Assembly (NCBI RefSeq): GCF_000426525.1
Contig: NZ_AUFN01000010.1
Location: forward strand, 806,001 to 870,000
Origin: Nocardioides alkalitolerans DSM 16699
GTDB taxonomy: Bacteria; Actinomycetota; Actinomycetes; Propionibacteriales; Nocardioidaceae
DNA length: 64,000 nucleotides
Direction of reading: 5' to 3'
Shown: in pieces, positions 43,655-51,477 of the stretch
Position numbering within the stretch: the first letter of the stretch is position 1
Layout: the number at the start of each line of letters is the position of its first letter
Position numbers and translations under genes: made by a program
Notes under the pieces: model-generated
The model's input: the letters and a program-made list of their open reading frames with translations, nothing else
The model's database searches: none
What the model was told of the DNA's origin: nothing

Positions 43655-46600
43655 GTGTCCATATCTCGATCACATCGGTGGGTCGGCCTCGCCGCGCTCA
43701 CCCTCGGGGCGACCATGCTGACGGCAGCCCCCGCCACGTCCAGCCCCGCGGAGCCCGGTGACGGCGCCACCCCGCTGGACATCCCCGCCCCCGCCGCGCC
43801 CGATCTCGAGCGCGCGAAGATCTCCCCCTCCCTCGACCTCGACGCCACCGAGCAGCAGACGGTGTTCGTCCAGCTCGAGGGTGCCGGTGCCGCCGACGTG
43901 GCGGCCCAGGGCTCGCTGCGCGGCGTGACCCCGAAGCGTCGTGCGGAGAACCGTCGCGCGGAGGTCCAGAACGACGCGGAGTCCGTGGTCGACACGGCCA
44001 CCGCCGCCGACCCGTCCGCCGTCGAGGTCTACACGGTCAGCAACGCCGTCCCCGGCGTCGCCGTCTCGACCGACGCGGCCGGCATCGCGGCCATCGCCGA
44101 GCGTGACGACGTCGTCCGCGTCTCGCGGGTCACGCGCCACACGATCGACAACGCGAACACCGCCGGCCTCCTGCGCGCCAACAACGTCTGGTCGGCCTCG
44201 GCCAACACGGGCGAGGGCGTGAAGATCGGCATCATCGACACCGGTATCGACTACACGCACGCCACCTTCGGCGGCGCGGGCACCGTGGAGGCCTTCGAGG
44301 CCGCCGCGGCCACCTCGACCGAGCCGGGCTGGGCCGAGGGCCTGCCCGCGCTGGGCCAGGCCAAGGTCGTCGGCGGCTACGACTTCGCCGGTGACGACTA
44401 CAACGCCGACCCCACCTCGCCGGACTACAGCCCCGTCCCCGTGCCCGACGACAACCCGCTCGACTGCGAGGGCCACGGCACGCACGTCGCGGGCAGCGCC
44501 GGCGGGTACGGCGTCCTCCCCGACGGCTCCACGTTCGCCGGCAACTACGCCAACGTCGGCCCGAACACGCTCCGCGGCCTGAAGATCGGTCCCGGCATGG
44601 CGCCGAAGGCCGAGCTCTACGGCCTCCGGGTGTTCGGCTGCGGCGGCAGCACCGACCAGACGATCGCGGCGCTCGACTGGGCGCTCGACCCGAACGGCGA
44701 CGGTGACTTCTCCGACAAGCTCGACATCGTCAACATGTCGCTGGGCTCCTCCTACGCCCCGACCGACGACCCGCAGAACGACGTCGTCGACGCCCTGACG
44801 CGCCACGGCGTGCTCACCGTCGCGTCCGCCGGCAACGAGGGCGACCTCACCGATGCGGGCGGCTCGCCGGGCAGCGCGACCAGCGCCCTCACGGTCGCCA
44901 GCTCGGTCGACTCCCAGGAGCGTCGCGACGCCGTGCGCGTCACCGCCCCGTCCAACGTGGCGGGCACCGCTCTCGGCCAGTTCTCGCAGGCCTACGACTA
45001 CCTCAACAACGGTCCGACGGGCGCGCCCGTCTCGGGCGCCGTCGCCGCCCTCCCCGGCGCCAACGCCGACGGCTGCACGGCGCTGACCCCCGAGGAGGCC
45101 GCCCTCGTCGCCGGCAAGGTGGCGTGGCTCGAGTGGGACGACGTCGACGCGACCCGTCGCTGCGGCTCCGTCGCCCGTGCCGACAACCTCACCGAGGCGG
45201 GCGCCGTCGGCGCCATCTTCACGAGCAACCTCGACGTGTTCGCCGCCGGGATCTCCGGCAACGCCGCGATCCCGGTCATCCAGCTGACCGGCTCGGAGAC
45301 GGCCCGCCTGCGTCCCCTGGTCGCGGCCGGCACCCTCACCGTCGAGTTCGACGGCGCGCTCGCGCAGAGCGTGTCGACGTACAACAACGGCATCACCGAC
45401 ACGATCTCCGGCTTCACCTCGCGTGGTGGCCACGGCTCCTACAACGGCGTCAAGCCCGACGTCGCCGCCCCCGGTGACACGATCAGCTCCGCCGCCGTCG
45501 GCTCCGGCGCCGGCAGCGCCACGCTCTCCGGCACCTCGATGGCCGCCCCGGTCACCGCCGGTGTCGCCGCCCTGGTGATGGCGCAGAACCCCTCGTGGGC
45601 GCCGCTCGAGGTCAAGGCCGCGATGATGAACACGGCCACCAACGACCTGTTCGCGGGCCTCAACCGCACAGGCAGCCGCTACGGCCCCGCCCGCGTCGGC
45701 GCCGGTCGCATCGACGCCCGCTCGGCCACCACCGCCACGACGCTCGCCTACACCACCGGCGAGAACAACCCGGTCTCGGCCACCTTCGGCGTCGTCAACG
45801 CGCCGGTCACGACGGCCAAGGTGACCAAGCAGAAGACGATCACCGTGCGCAACCTCTCGTCGCAGTCGCGGACGTACGCGGTCGCCTACGAGCCGATCAC
45901 CAGCCAGCCCGGCGTCGCCTACACGGTGTCGACGTCCTCGGTCACCGTGCCGGCGCGCTCCACGCGCACGGTCACGCTGAACATGGTCGTCTACCCCAAC
46001 CGGCTCGCCCGCGTCATCGACCCGACGATGCAGACGAACCAGGTCGGCGCGCCCCGCCAGTACGTCAGCGCCGCCTCGGGCCGCGTGACGATCAAGCAGG
46101 GCACCACCCCGGCCGTCCGGGTGCCCGTCTACGGCACCGCCCGCGCCAACTCGACGACCACCTCGGCCGTCCAGGGCGACCAGCTCGTGCTCTCGGGTGC
46201 GGGCGTCAACCAGGGCAACGACCCGGCGGCGCGCCAGCGCTCGCTGGTGTCGGTGCTCGAGCTCGGTGCCCGCAGCGGCCAGCTGCCGGTCTGCACCGGC
46301 GGCGCGGTCTCCGGCTGTGTCGACCAGGACTCCGACCGCGGTCAGGACCTCCAGCACGTGGGGGCCGGCGCCGACGACGACTACCTCTGGTTCGGCATCG
46401 ACACCTGGGGCGACTGGGCCACGGTCGGTCGGATCAACATCCCGTTCGTCGACTTCGACGTCGACGGCGACGGCGCTCCCGACTACGAGGTCTACCTGCA
46501 GTTCTTCGCCGACACGGACGTGCTCTACGCCGTGACGGTGGACCTCAACACGGGCGAGGAGGTCGACGCACAGCCGGTCAACTTCTTCGACGCCAACGTG

Positions 46601-46927
46601 GACACGAACGTCTTCGACACGGACGTGGTGCTCCTGCCCGTCCTGAAGGAGAGCGTGGGTCTCCCGAGCGACGGCAGCAGCGCCCCGATCACGTACGTGG
46701 CCGGGATCGCCGACGCCTTCGCCGGTGGCACCGCTGACGCCACCGGGGCGATCGAGTTCGACGCCGGCACCCCGGCGGTCGCCACCCAGGGTCCGCTCTT
46801 CGTGGACACCAACGGCGCGACGATCGACCTGGTCGGCACGGGCGGCGCGGACGCCCTCGTGCTCCACCTCTACGGTGCACCGGGTCGTCGCGGCGAGGTC
46901 GTGACCGTCCCGGGGGGCGCCTCCTGA
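43655..46927 (+). CDS. Secreted subtilisin-like serine protease (S8) with PA-type insert
   Basis: A protein of 1,090 residues from a GTG at 43655, which gives a signal peptide (basic start, then GLAALTLGATMLTAAPA) and has an AGAGAG ribosome site; the frame is open further upstream without secretion features. Propeptide-like region about 40-165. Catalytic triad D195 (IIDTGID), H274 (GHGTHVAG) and S628 (SGTSMAAP). Between His and Ser lies a long insert with a PA-like segment (GAVGAIFTSNLDVFAAGISGNAAIPVIQLTG). After the protease come a fibronectin-like domain (about 690-830) and a unique C-terminal region with D-V-D-G-D-G-A-P-D, similar to calcium-binding repeats. No sorting signal or membrane anchor, so freely secreted. 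Confidence 0.93.
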   Translation: MSISRSHRWVGLAALTLGATMLTAAPATSSPAEPGDGATPLDIPAPAAPDLERAKISPSLDLDATEQQTVFVQLEGAGAADVAAQGSLRGVTPKRRAENRRAEVQNDAESVVDTATAADPSAVEVYTVSNAVPGVAVSTDAAGIAAIAERDDVVRVSRVTRHTIDNANTAGLLRANNVWSASANTGEGVKIGIIDTGIDYTHATFGGAGTVEAFEAAAATSTEPGWAEGLPALGQAKVVGGYDFAGDDYNADPTSPDYSPVPVPDDNPLDCEGHGTHVAGSAGGYGVLPDGSTFAGNYANVGPNTLRGLKIGPGMAPKAELYGLRVFGCGGSTDQTIAALDWALDPNGDGDFSDKLDIVNMSLGSSYAPTDDPQNDVVDALTRHGVLTVASAGNEGDLTDAGGSPGSATSALTVASSVDSQERRDAVRVTAPSNVAGTALGQFSQAYDYLNNGPTGAPVSGAVAALPGANADGCTALTPEEAALVAGKVAWLEWDDVDATRRCGSVARADNLTEAGAVGAIFTSNLDVFAAGISGNAAIPVIQLTGSETARLRPLVAAGTLTVEFDGALAQSVSTYNNGITDTISGFTSRGGHGSYNGVKPDVAAPGDTISSAAVGSGAGSATLSGTSMAAPVTAGVAALVMAQNPSWAPLEVKAAMMNTATNDLFAGLNRTGSRYGPARVGAGRIDARSATTATTLAYTTGENNPVSATFGVVNAPVTTAKVTKQKTITVRNLSSQSRTYAVAYEPITSQPGVAYTVSTSSVTVPARSTRTVTLNMVVYPNRLARVIDPTMQTNQVGAPRQYVSAASGRVTIKQGTTPAVRVPVYGTARANSTTTSAVQGDQLVLSGAGVNQGNDPAARQRSLVSVLELGARSGQLPVCTGGAVSGCVDQDSDRGQDLQHVGAGADDDYLWFGIDTWGDWATVGRINIPFVDFDVDGDGAPDYEVYLQFFADTDVLYAVTVDLNTGEEVDAQPVNFFDANVDTNVFDTDVVLLPVLKESVGLPSDGSSAPITYVAGIADAFAGGTADATGAIEFDAGTPAVATQGPLFVDTNGATIDLVGTGGADALVLHLYGAPGRRGEVVTVPGGAS

Positions 46928-46953
46928 CCGGGGGCTCCACCCGCAGCACCTGA

Positions 46954-47003
46954 CACGACACCGGCCGTCGGCCCCCGCGAGGGGGTCGGCGGCCGGTGTC
47001 GTG
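46954..47003 (+). terminator. Terminator after the subtilase gene
   Basis: Arms CACGACACCGGCC (46954-46966) and GGCCGGTGTCGTG (46991-47003) with further internal pairing of C/G runs. It begins 27 bases after the stop. Confidence 0.75.
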
Positions 47004-47012
47004 CGTGGGGGT

Positions 47013-47127
47013 GGACCGGTCGCGGTGTCAGCGACAGGGCGGACGGGGCGCGCACACCGCAACCCAATGGGGGCGGACCGGTCGCGGTGTCAGCGACAGG
47101 GCGGACGGGGCGCGCACACCGCGACCC
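47013..47127. repeat. Tandem 62-bp-period repeat of hairpin units
   Basis: Two 53-base copies (47013-47065 and 47075-47127) starting GGACCGGTCGCGGTGTCAGC and differing at one position. Each has GGTCGCGGTGT at its start and ACACCGC(A/G)ACC at its end, so each can fold into a long-looped hairpin. It lies between the convergent protease and anti-sigma genes. Confidence 0.7.
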
Positions 47128-47148
47128 GATGCGGGGCGGCGTGGAGCG

Positions 47149-47898
47149 TCAGGTCGCGACGGCGGGGAGCTCGGCGGAGCGGACCACGGTGCCGTCGGGC
47201 AGCTGGATCCGGAGCACGCGGACGTCCTCGCGCAGGATCGCCGCGTTCACGCTGCAGTGGATCTCGACGGCCGAGCCGAGGAACGCACCCGCGCTCACCT
47301 CGGTGCCGTCGGCGTCGAGGAAGACCACGTCGTACACCTGGCCGGGAGGGAGCCCCTCGACGTCGAGCACGGCCTCGGTGCCCCAGGTGTGGGCGACGAG
47401 GGCGGCGTCGACGTCGGCGGGGTCGTCGTCGGCGGCGAACGCCACGGGCTCGACGGCGCCCAGCGTGCCGGGCGGGCCCTGGACGGCCAGGTCGTCCTCC
47501 GCGGTGTCGTCGGAGACGAGCTGCTGCACCCCGAGCGCTCCCCCGGCCCCGACGGCCACCAGCGCGACCGCGGCGGCGACCATGCCGAGCCGACGGCGCG
47601 GCGCGGACGGACGAGCGGACGGACGAGCGGACGGACGGGCCGACCCGCTCCCCTCGGTCGAGGCCAGGACGGCCCCCGCGAGGGCGGGCGACGGCTCGTC
47701 GTCACGCCACGCGGACGCACCGGGGCCCGGGGCCAACGCACCGAGGCGGTCGCTCACGGCGCGCAGCTCGTCGATCTCGGCCTGCACCCGTGGGTCGCTC
47801 GCCCGGAGGGCGTCGAGCTCGGCGCGCTCGGCGTCGTCGAGGTCGTCGGTCACGGCGGCGGCGACCAGCTCGTCGCGGCGTTCGTCAGCAGTGCTCAT
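47149..47898 (-). CDS. Anti-sigma factor, RskA-like
   Basis: A protein of 249 residues. N-terminal cytoplasmic zinc-less anti-sigma helices (about 5-65: ERRDELVAAAVTDDLDDAERAELDALRASDPRVQAEIDELRAV), a Ser/Ala/Arg/Pro linker made of a 12-base DNA repeat (47603-47638, three copies encoding R-P-S-A), one membrane span (about 103-123), and an extracellular RskA-type domain (VYDVVFLDADGTEVSAGAFLG). ATG overlaps the sigma gene stop by four bases. Holds the sigma factor at the membrane until an outside signal or proteolysis releases it. Confidence 0.88.
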   Translation of the reverse strand: MSTADERRDELVAAAVTDDLDDAERAELDALRASDPRVQAEIDELRAVSDRLGALAPGPGASAWRDDEPSPALAGAVLASTEGSGSARPSARPSARPSAPRRRLGMVAAAVALVAVGAGGALGVQQLVSDDTAEDDLAVQGPPGTLGAVEPVAFAADDDPADVDAALVAHTWGTEAVLDVEGLPPGQVYDVVFLDADGTEVSAGAFLGSAVEIHCSVNAAILREDVRVLRIQLPDGTVVRSAELPAVAT

Positions 47899-48407
47899 GC
47901 GTCTCCCTCCTCCTCCTCGAGTATCGCGCGCAGCGCCCGCAGGGCGTGGAACATCCGGGTGCGCAACGTGGGCACGGGCACCCCGTCACGCTCGGCGAGC
48001 TGCTCGTAGGTGAGTCCCTCGAGCCGGACCGCCACCACCACCCGGCGCTGCGGCTCGCTGATCTGGGCCAGCGCCCACAGCAGCGTCATGTGGGCGTCGA
48101 GACGCTCGGGCTGGTCGGTCTCGTCGGGCACGCGGGCCAGCTCGTCGTCCCCCACCGCGCGCAGCGGCCGGCGGCGCCGGGCCCGCACGTGGTCGACCAC
48201 GACGTTGCGGGCGATCGCGAACAGCCAGGTGCGCAGGCTCCCCCGCGCCGGGTCGAAGCGGGCGCGGGCCTGCCAGGCCCGGGTGAACGTGTCCTGCACG
48301 CACTCCTCGGCGAGGTGGCGGTCCTGGGTCGCGTTGACCGCGAAGCCGAAGAGGTCGCGCCCGTGCAACCGGTAGGCGGCGGCGACGTCGAGCTCGTCGT
48401 CCCCCAT
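47895..48407 (-). CDS. ECF-family RNA polymerase sigma factor (SigK-like)
   Basis: A protein of 170 residues with sigma region 2 (LFGFAVNATQDRHLAEECVQDTFTRAWQ, then RTWLFAIARNVVVDHVRAR) and region 4 (LWALAQISEPQRRVVVAVRLEGLTYEQLAERDGVPVPTLRTRMFHALRAL). ATG at 48407 is used because of a GGAGCAGG element. An in-frame ATG at 48551 gives 218 residues and would sit almost exactly at the predicted transcription start, so a leaderless longer form is possible. Cotranscribed and overlapping with its anti-sigma factor. Confidence 0.88.
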   Translation of the reverse strand: MGDDELDVAAAYRLHGRDLFGFAVNATQDRHLAEECVQDTFTRAWQARARFDPARGSLRTWLFAIARNVVVDHVRARRRRPLRAVGDDELARVPDETDQPERLDAHMTLLWALAQISEPQRRVVVAVRLEGLTYEQLAERDGVPVPTLRTRMFHALRALRAILEEEEGDA

Positions 48408-48559
48408 GCCCACCTGCTCCCCGCTCCCTGCACGCTCCGTCGCGCCCGGCCGTCCGGGCTCCTCGGGGGCCAACCTAGCGACCGCCCCCGCGACCCGTCG
48501 TCCACCCACGTCGGGGGGCGACGCCACGGGGAGCGCGAGCGAGAGGGCCATGCCGGGGG

Positions 48560-48587
48560 TACGTCGGGCCGCGGCGCCGCGTTCACC
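48560..48587 (-). promoter_or_regulatory. ECF-type promoter element of the sigma operon
   Basis: On the minus strand GGTGAAC (48587-48581), 15 bases, then GACGTA (48565-48560). It mirrors the plus-strand element upstream of the CHRD gene, GGTGAAC-N15-GTCGTA, including the shared GCGG after the first box. Likely recognised by the adjacent ECF sigma factor. Confidence 0.55.
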
Positions 48588-48615
48588 GGTGGTCGGCAGA
48601 AAATTCTCGGAACCG

Positions 48616-48643
48616 GGTGAACGCGGGGCCGACCCGCGTCGTA
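48616..48643 (+). promoter_or_regulatory. ECF-type promoter element of the CHRD-sortase operon
   Basis: GGTGAAC (48616-48622), 15 bases, then GTCGTA (48638-48643), about 50 bases before the CHRD gene ATG. Same boxes and spacing as the divergent element in front of the sigma gene; the common -10 can be written CG(A/T)CGTA. Confidence 0.55.
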
Positions 48644-48694
48644 CACCCCGTCACGAGGGCACCGGACCGGGGCCCGCGAACGACGGGAAGATCG

Positions 48695-49426
48695 ATGACG
48701 ACGCAGAAGACGCACCGACGCTCCACCCGACTGGCCGCCCTCGCCGTGGCCGCGCCCCTGGCCGTGATGGCCGGCGCCGCGCCGGCCTCCGCCGAGACCG
48801 AGGTCGACCGCCCGGACACGTTCACGAGCGCCTACACCGTGATGGCGACGCCCGACACGATCATCAACAACGACGGCGAGGCCGTGCCCGGCCAGGACGG
48901 CGCCACCGGCACCTTCACCTTCATGGTCAACTCCGACGAGGAGATCATCTGCTACGACATCACGCTCGAGGGCGTGACGGGCGAGTACGAGAGCCCGGCC
49001 AAGACGGCCACCCACATCCACGAGGCGACCGCGGGCAACCCCGGCCCGCCGCGCATCTCGTTCCCCAACCCCACCGGTGAGGGCGACACGCGCACCAGCA
49101 GCGGCTGCCTCCAGGGGCCGTTCACCACCGGCCTCGCCCCCGAGGGCACCGACACCGGTGACGGCTTCACGCTCGCCCAGATCGAGGCCGACGGTGGCTC
49201 GGGCTTCTCGGCCGACACGCACACGGCCGAGTTCGCCGCGGGCGCGGTGCGCGGCCAGCTGCAGGAGATCCCGGTCGGCGGCGTCGACACCGGCGCCGGT
49301 GGCCTCGCGACCGCCGCCGGCGAGTCGGGCTCCGGCACCGCCGTGCTGCCGCTCGCGGCCACCTCGCTCGGCCTGCTCGCCGCGGCCGGCGTGATGCTGC
49401 GCCGTCGCGTCGGGGCGCTGCGCTGA
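48695..49426 (+). CDS. Secreted CHRD-domain protein with C-terminal anchor
   Basis: A protein of 243 residues. Signal peptide with basic start and LAALAVAAPLAVMAGAAPASA. CHRD-like domain about 45-190, with CYDITLEGV, THIHEATAGNPGPPRISFPNP and AGAVRGQLQ. The C-terminus has GGVDTGAGG, a hydrophobic span (about 220-236) and a basic end (RRRVGALR), the layout of a cell-wall sorting signal with a non-LPXTG motif. The next gene, which overlaps it, is a class F sortase-like protein. Expression is probably controlled by the divergent ECF sigma factor. Confidence 0.82.
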   Translation: MTTQKTHRRSTRLAALAVAAPLAVMAGAAPASAETEVDRPDTFTSAYTVMATPDTIINNDGEAVPGQDGATGTFTFMVNSDEEIICYDITLEGVTGEYESPAKTATHIHEATAGNPGPPRISFPNPTGEGDTRTSSGCLQGPFTTGLAPEGTDTGDGFTLAQIEADGGSGFSADTHTAEFAAGAVRGQLQEIPVGGVDTGAGGLATAAGESGSGTAVLPLAATSLGLLAAAGVMLRRRVGALR

Positions 49427-50076
49427 ACCTGCACCGCCCCCTCGGCCTCCGGCTGACCGGGTCCGTCCTGCTCGTCGCGCTCCTCACGGGGTGCGGCGGG
49501 CAGGACGGCGCCGCGGGGACGTCGGTGACCGAGGCACCACCGGGGACCACCACGAGCGCTCCCCCGCCCGCGCCGACGCCCGCACCCACGTCCGCGCCGA
49601 CGTCCGCCCCCGGGGAGAGCCAGGAGATGGCTCCGGCCGACCCGACCGCCGTGACCATCCCGGCCATCGGGGTCGACGAGCAGCTCATCGACCTCGGCAT
49701 CGCCGCCAGCGGCGAGCTCGACGTGCCGGCCGACGCCGCGCGCGTCGGGTGGTTCACCGGCGGCGGGCGACCCGGCGGCCCCGGTCCCACGGTGCTCGTC
49801 GGCCACCTCGACTCGGCGACCGGCCCGGCCGTCTTCGCCGACCTGCCCGACCTGGTGGCGGGCGACGAGGTCACCGTGACGACGGAGGCCGGCACGACCG
49901 TGACCTACGCCGTCACGCGCACCGAGGACTTCCTCCAGGCCGACTTCCCGACCGCGGCCGTCTTCGGCGCCACCGCGGGCGACCAGCTGCGCCTCATCAC
50001 CTGCACGGGCCCGTACGACCGCGCGGCCGGTCGCTACACCGAGAACCGGGTCGTGTTCGCGGAGCCCGTGGCCTGA
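49423..50076 (+). CDS. Class F-type sortase, lipoprotein form, apparent CTG start
   Basis: The sortase domain (about residues 75-217) has the three catalytic elements: His in VLVGHLDS, Cys in LITCTG and Arg in YTENRVVF. Upstream in frame lie a signal peptide and lipobox LLTGC, but no ATG, GTG or TTG precedes them; the only start-like codon in a coupled position is CTG at 49423, overlapping the CHRD stop as CTGA, the same geometry as the ATGA and GTGA overlaps elsewhere in this window. A GTG at 49525 would give a 183-residue product without the lipobox. I prefer the longer form with moderate confidence in the start and high confidence in the family. Confidence 0.8.
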   Translation: MNLHRPLGLRLTGSVLLVALLTGCGGQDGAAGTSVTEAPPGTTTSAPPPAPTPAPTSAPTSAPGESQEMAPADPTAVTIPAIGVDEQLIDLGIAASGELDVPADAARVGWFTGGGRPGGPGPTVLVGHLDSATGPAVFADLPDLVAGDEVTVTTEAGTTVTYAVTRTEDFLQADFPTAAVFGATAGDQLRLITCTGPYDRAAGRYTENRVVFAEPVA

Positions 50077-50079
50077 GCC

Positions 50080-50820
50080 TCAGGCCCTCGGCCCACGCAG
50101 CTCGACCAGGCCGCGGCGCTGCCGGCCCTCGTCGTCGTGGTTCGCGGGGTCGAGCCACGCGTCGTACGACGCGCGCAGCGCCGGCCACTCGTGGTCGACG
50201 ATCGAGAACCAGTCCGTGTCGCGGTTGCGGCCCTTCGTCACGACGGCCTGCCGGAACCGGCCCTCGTGGGTGAACCCGAGGCGCGCCGCCGCACGCCGTG
50301 ACGGCGCGTTGAGGCTGTCGCACTTCCACTCCAGGCGCCGGAAACCGTGGGCGAAGACCAGGTCGGCGAGCAGCGCGACCGCCTCGGTCGCGGCCGTCGT
50401 ACGTCGCAGCGCCGGGCCCAGCAGGATCCAGCCGATCTCGGTGGTGCCGTTCGGCAGGTCGGTGCGCATCAGGGACATCCGGCCCTCGGCCCGTCCGGTC
50501 GACGCCGGCACGACGGCCCACGTCACCATCGCGCGGTCGGCCGCCACGGCCGCCACCCGCCGCGCGGTCTCGGCCACGTCCCCCGGCCGCTCCTCGGGGA
50601 GGTAGGTCCACGACGCGTCCTCCTCGGGCGTGGCCGTCGCGGCGTGCAGGTCGCTCACGTGGTCGGCCGAGAGCGGCTCGAGGCGCACCCACCGGCCCTC
50701 GAGCACGTCCGGCGACACCGCCGTCGCGCCCGCCCAGTCCAGCGGCGCCCCGACCGGCTGCCCGTGCCCGCTCTGCCCCTGCCCGTCCCGCCCGTGCTCC
50801 TGCTCCTGCTCGGAAGTCAT
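50080..50820 (-). CDS. GNAT acetyltransferase, RimJ/RimL type
   Basis: A protein of 246 residues. N-terminal ~25 residues are Gln/Gly/His-rich. GNAT core: LEGRWVRLEPLSADHVSDLHAAT, EIGWILLGPALRRTTAATEAVALLADLVFAHGFRRLEWKCDSLNAPSRRAAARLGFTHEGRFR, which is typical of the RimJ/RimL N-acetyltransferase branch acting on proteins or small amines. Convergent with the sortase, divergent from the padR gene with about 100 bases between. Confidence 0.85.
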   Translation of the reverse strand: MTSEQEQEHGRDGQGQSGHGQPVGAPLDWAGATAVSPDVLEGRWVRLEPLSADHVSDLHAATATPEEDASWTYLPEERPGDVAETARRVAAVAADRAMVTWAVVPASTGRAEGRMSLMRTDLPNGTTEIGWILLGPALRRTTAATEAVALLADLVFAHGFRRLEWKCDSLNAPSRRAAARLGFTHEGRFRQAVVTKGRNRDTDWFSIVDHEWPALRASYDAWLDPANHDDEGRQRRGLVELRGPRA

Positions 50821-50872
50821 GCCCGCACCCTACGGAGGCGCCGCGTCTGGACACCGGCGTCCCGGCGCGCCT

Positions 50873-50890
50873 ATATTCCACGCGGAATAT
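50873..50890. promoter_or_regulatory. PadR-type operator
   Basis: ATATTCC and GGAATAT with ACGC between: perfect 7-bp arms, 30 bases before the padR ATG. AT-rich dyads of this size are usual for PadR-like autorepressors. Confidence 0.65.
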
Positions 50891-50919
50891 TCATCGTCGA
50901 ATGATGGGGGGACGCACCC

Positions 50920-51477
50920 ATGGCGCTCACCCCGATCGCCGTCGCCTCGCTGGCGCTCCTCGCCGAACGACCCATGCATCCTTACGAGATGTACCAGCTG
51001 CTGCTGGCCCGTCACGAGGACCGCATCCTCAAGGTCCGGCCCGGCTCGCTCTACCACGCCGTCGAGCGCCTGGCGGCCGCCGAGCTCGTCGTCACGGTGG
51101 GCACGGACCGCGAGGGCAACCGGCCCGAGCGCACGACGTACGCCGTCACCGACGCCGGTCGCGCCGCCCTCACCGCGCGGTTGCGCGACCTGCTGCGGGA
51201 GCCTGCGCCGTCCTACCCCGAGCACGTCCTCGGCCTCGCCGAGGCCCACAACCTGCCCCGCGACACCGTCGTGGCCGACCTGACGGCGTACGTCGCGACC
51301 CTGCGCGCCGACCGCGACGAGATCGGCGCGCTGCTCGACGACGCGCGTCGGCGCGACGTGGCCGAGGCCTACTGGATCGAGGGCGACTACGCCCTCGCGC
51401 TGCGCACCGCCCAGATCGACTGGCTCGACACCCTCGTCGCACGACTCACGACCGGAGACCTCCCGTGGCCGACCTGA
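50920..51477 (+). CDS. PadR-family transcriptional regulator
   Basis: A protein of 185 residues. Winged helix at about 5-85: ALTPIAVASLALLAERPMHPYEMYQLL, RPGSLYHAVERLAAAELV and a wing with TTYAVTDAGRAAL. A helical C-terminal dimerisation domain follows. Its end overlaps the efflux pump start by 13 bases, so it most likely senses a compound that the pump exports and represses its own operon at the palindrome upstream. Confidence 0.88.
   Translation: MALTPIAVASLALLAERPMHPYEMYQLLLARHEDRILKVRPGSLYHAVERLAAAELVVTVGTDREGNRPERTTYAVTDAGRAALTARLRDLLREPAPSYPEHVLGLAEAHNLPRDTVVADLTAYVATLRADRDEIGALLDDARRRDVAEAYWIEGDYALALRTAQIDWLDTLVARLTTGDLPWPT

Noticed and set aside
47603..47638. Three 12-base repeats inside the anti-sigma gene
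   Set aside because: In frame and encoding a simple Arg-Pro-Ser-Ala linker; ordinary microsatellite in a flexible region.
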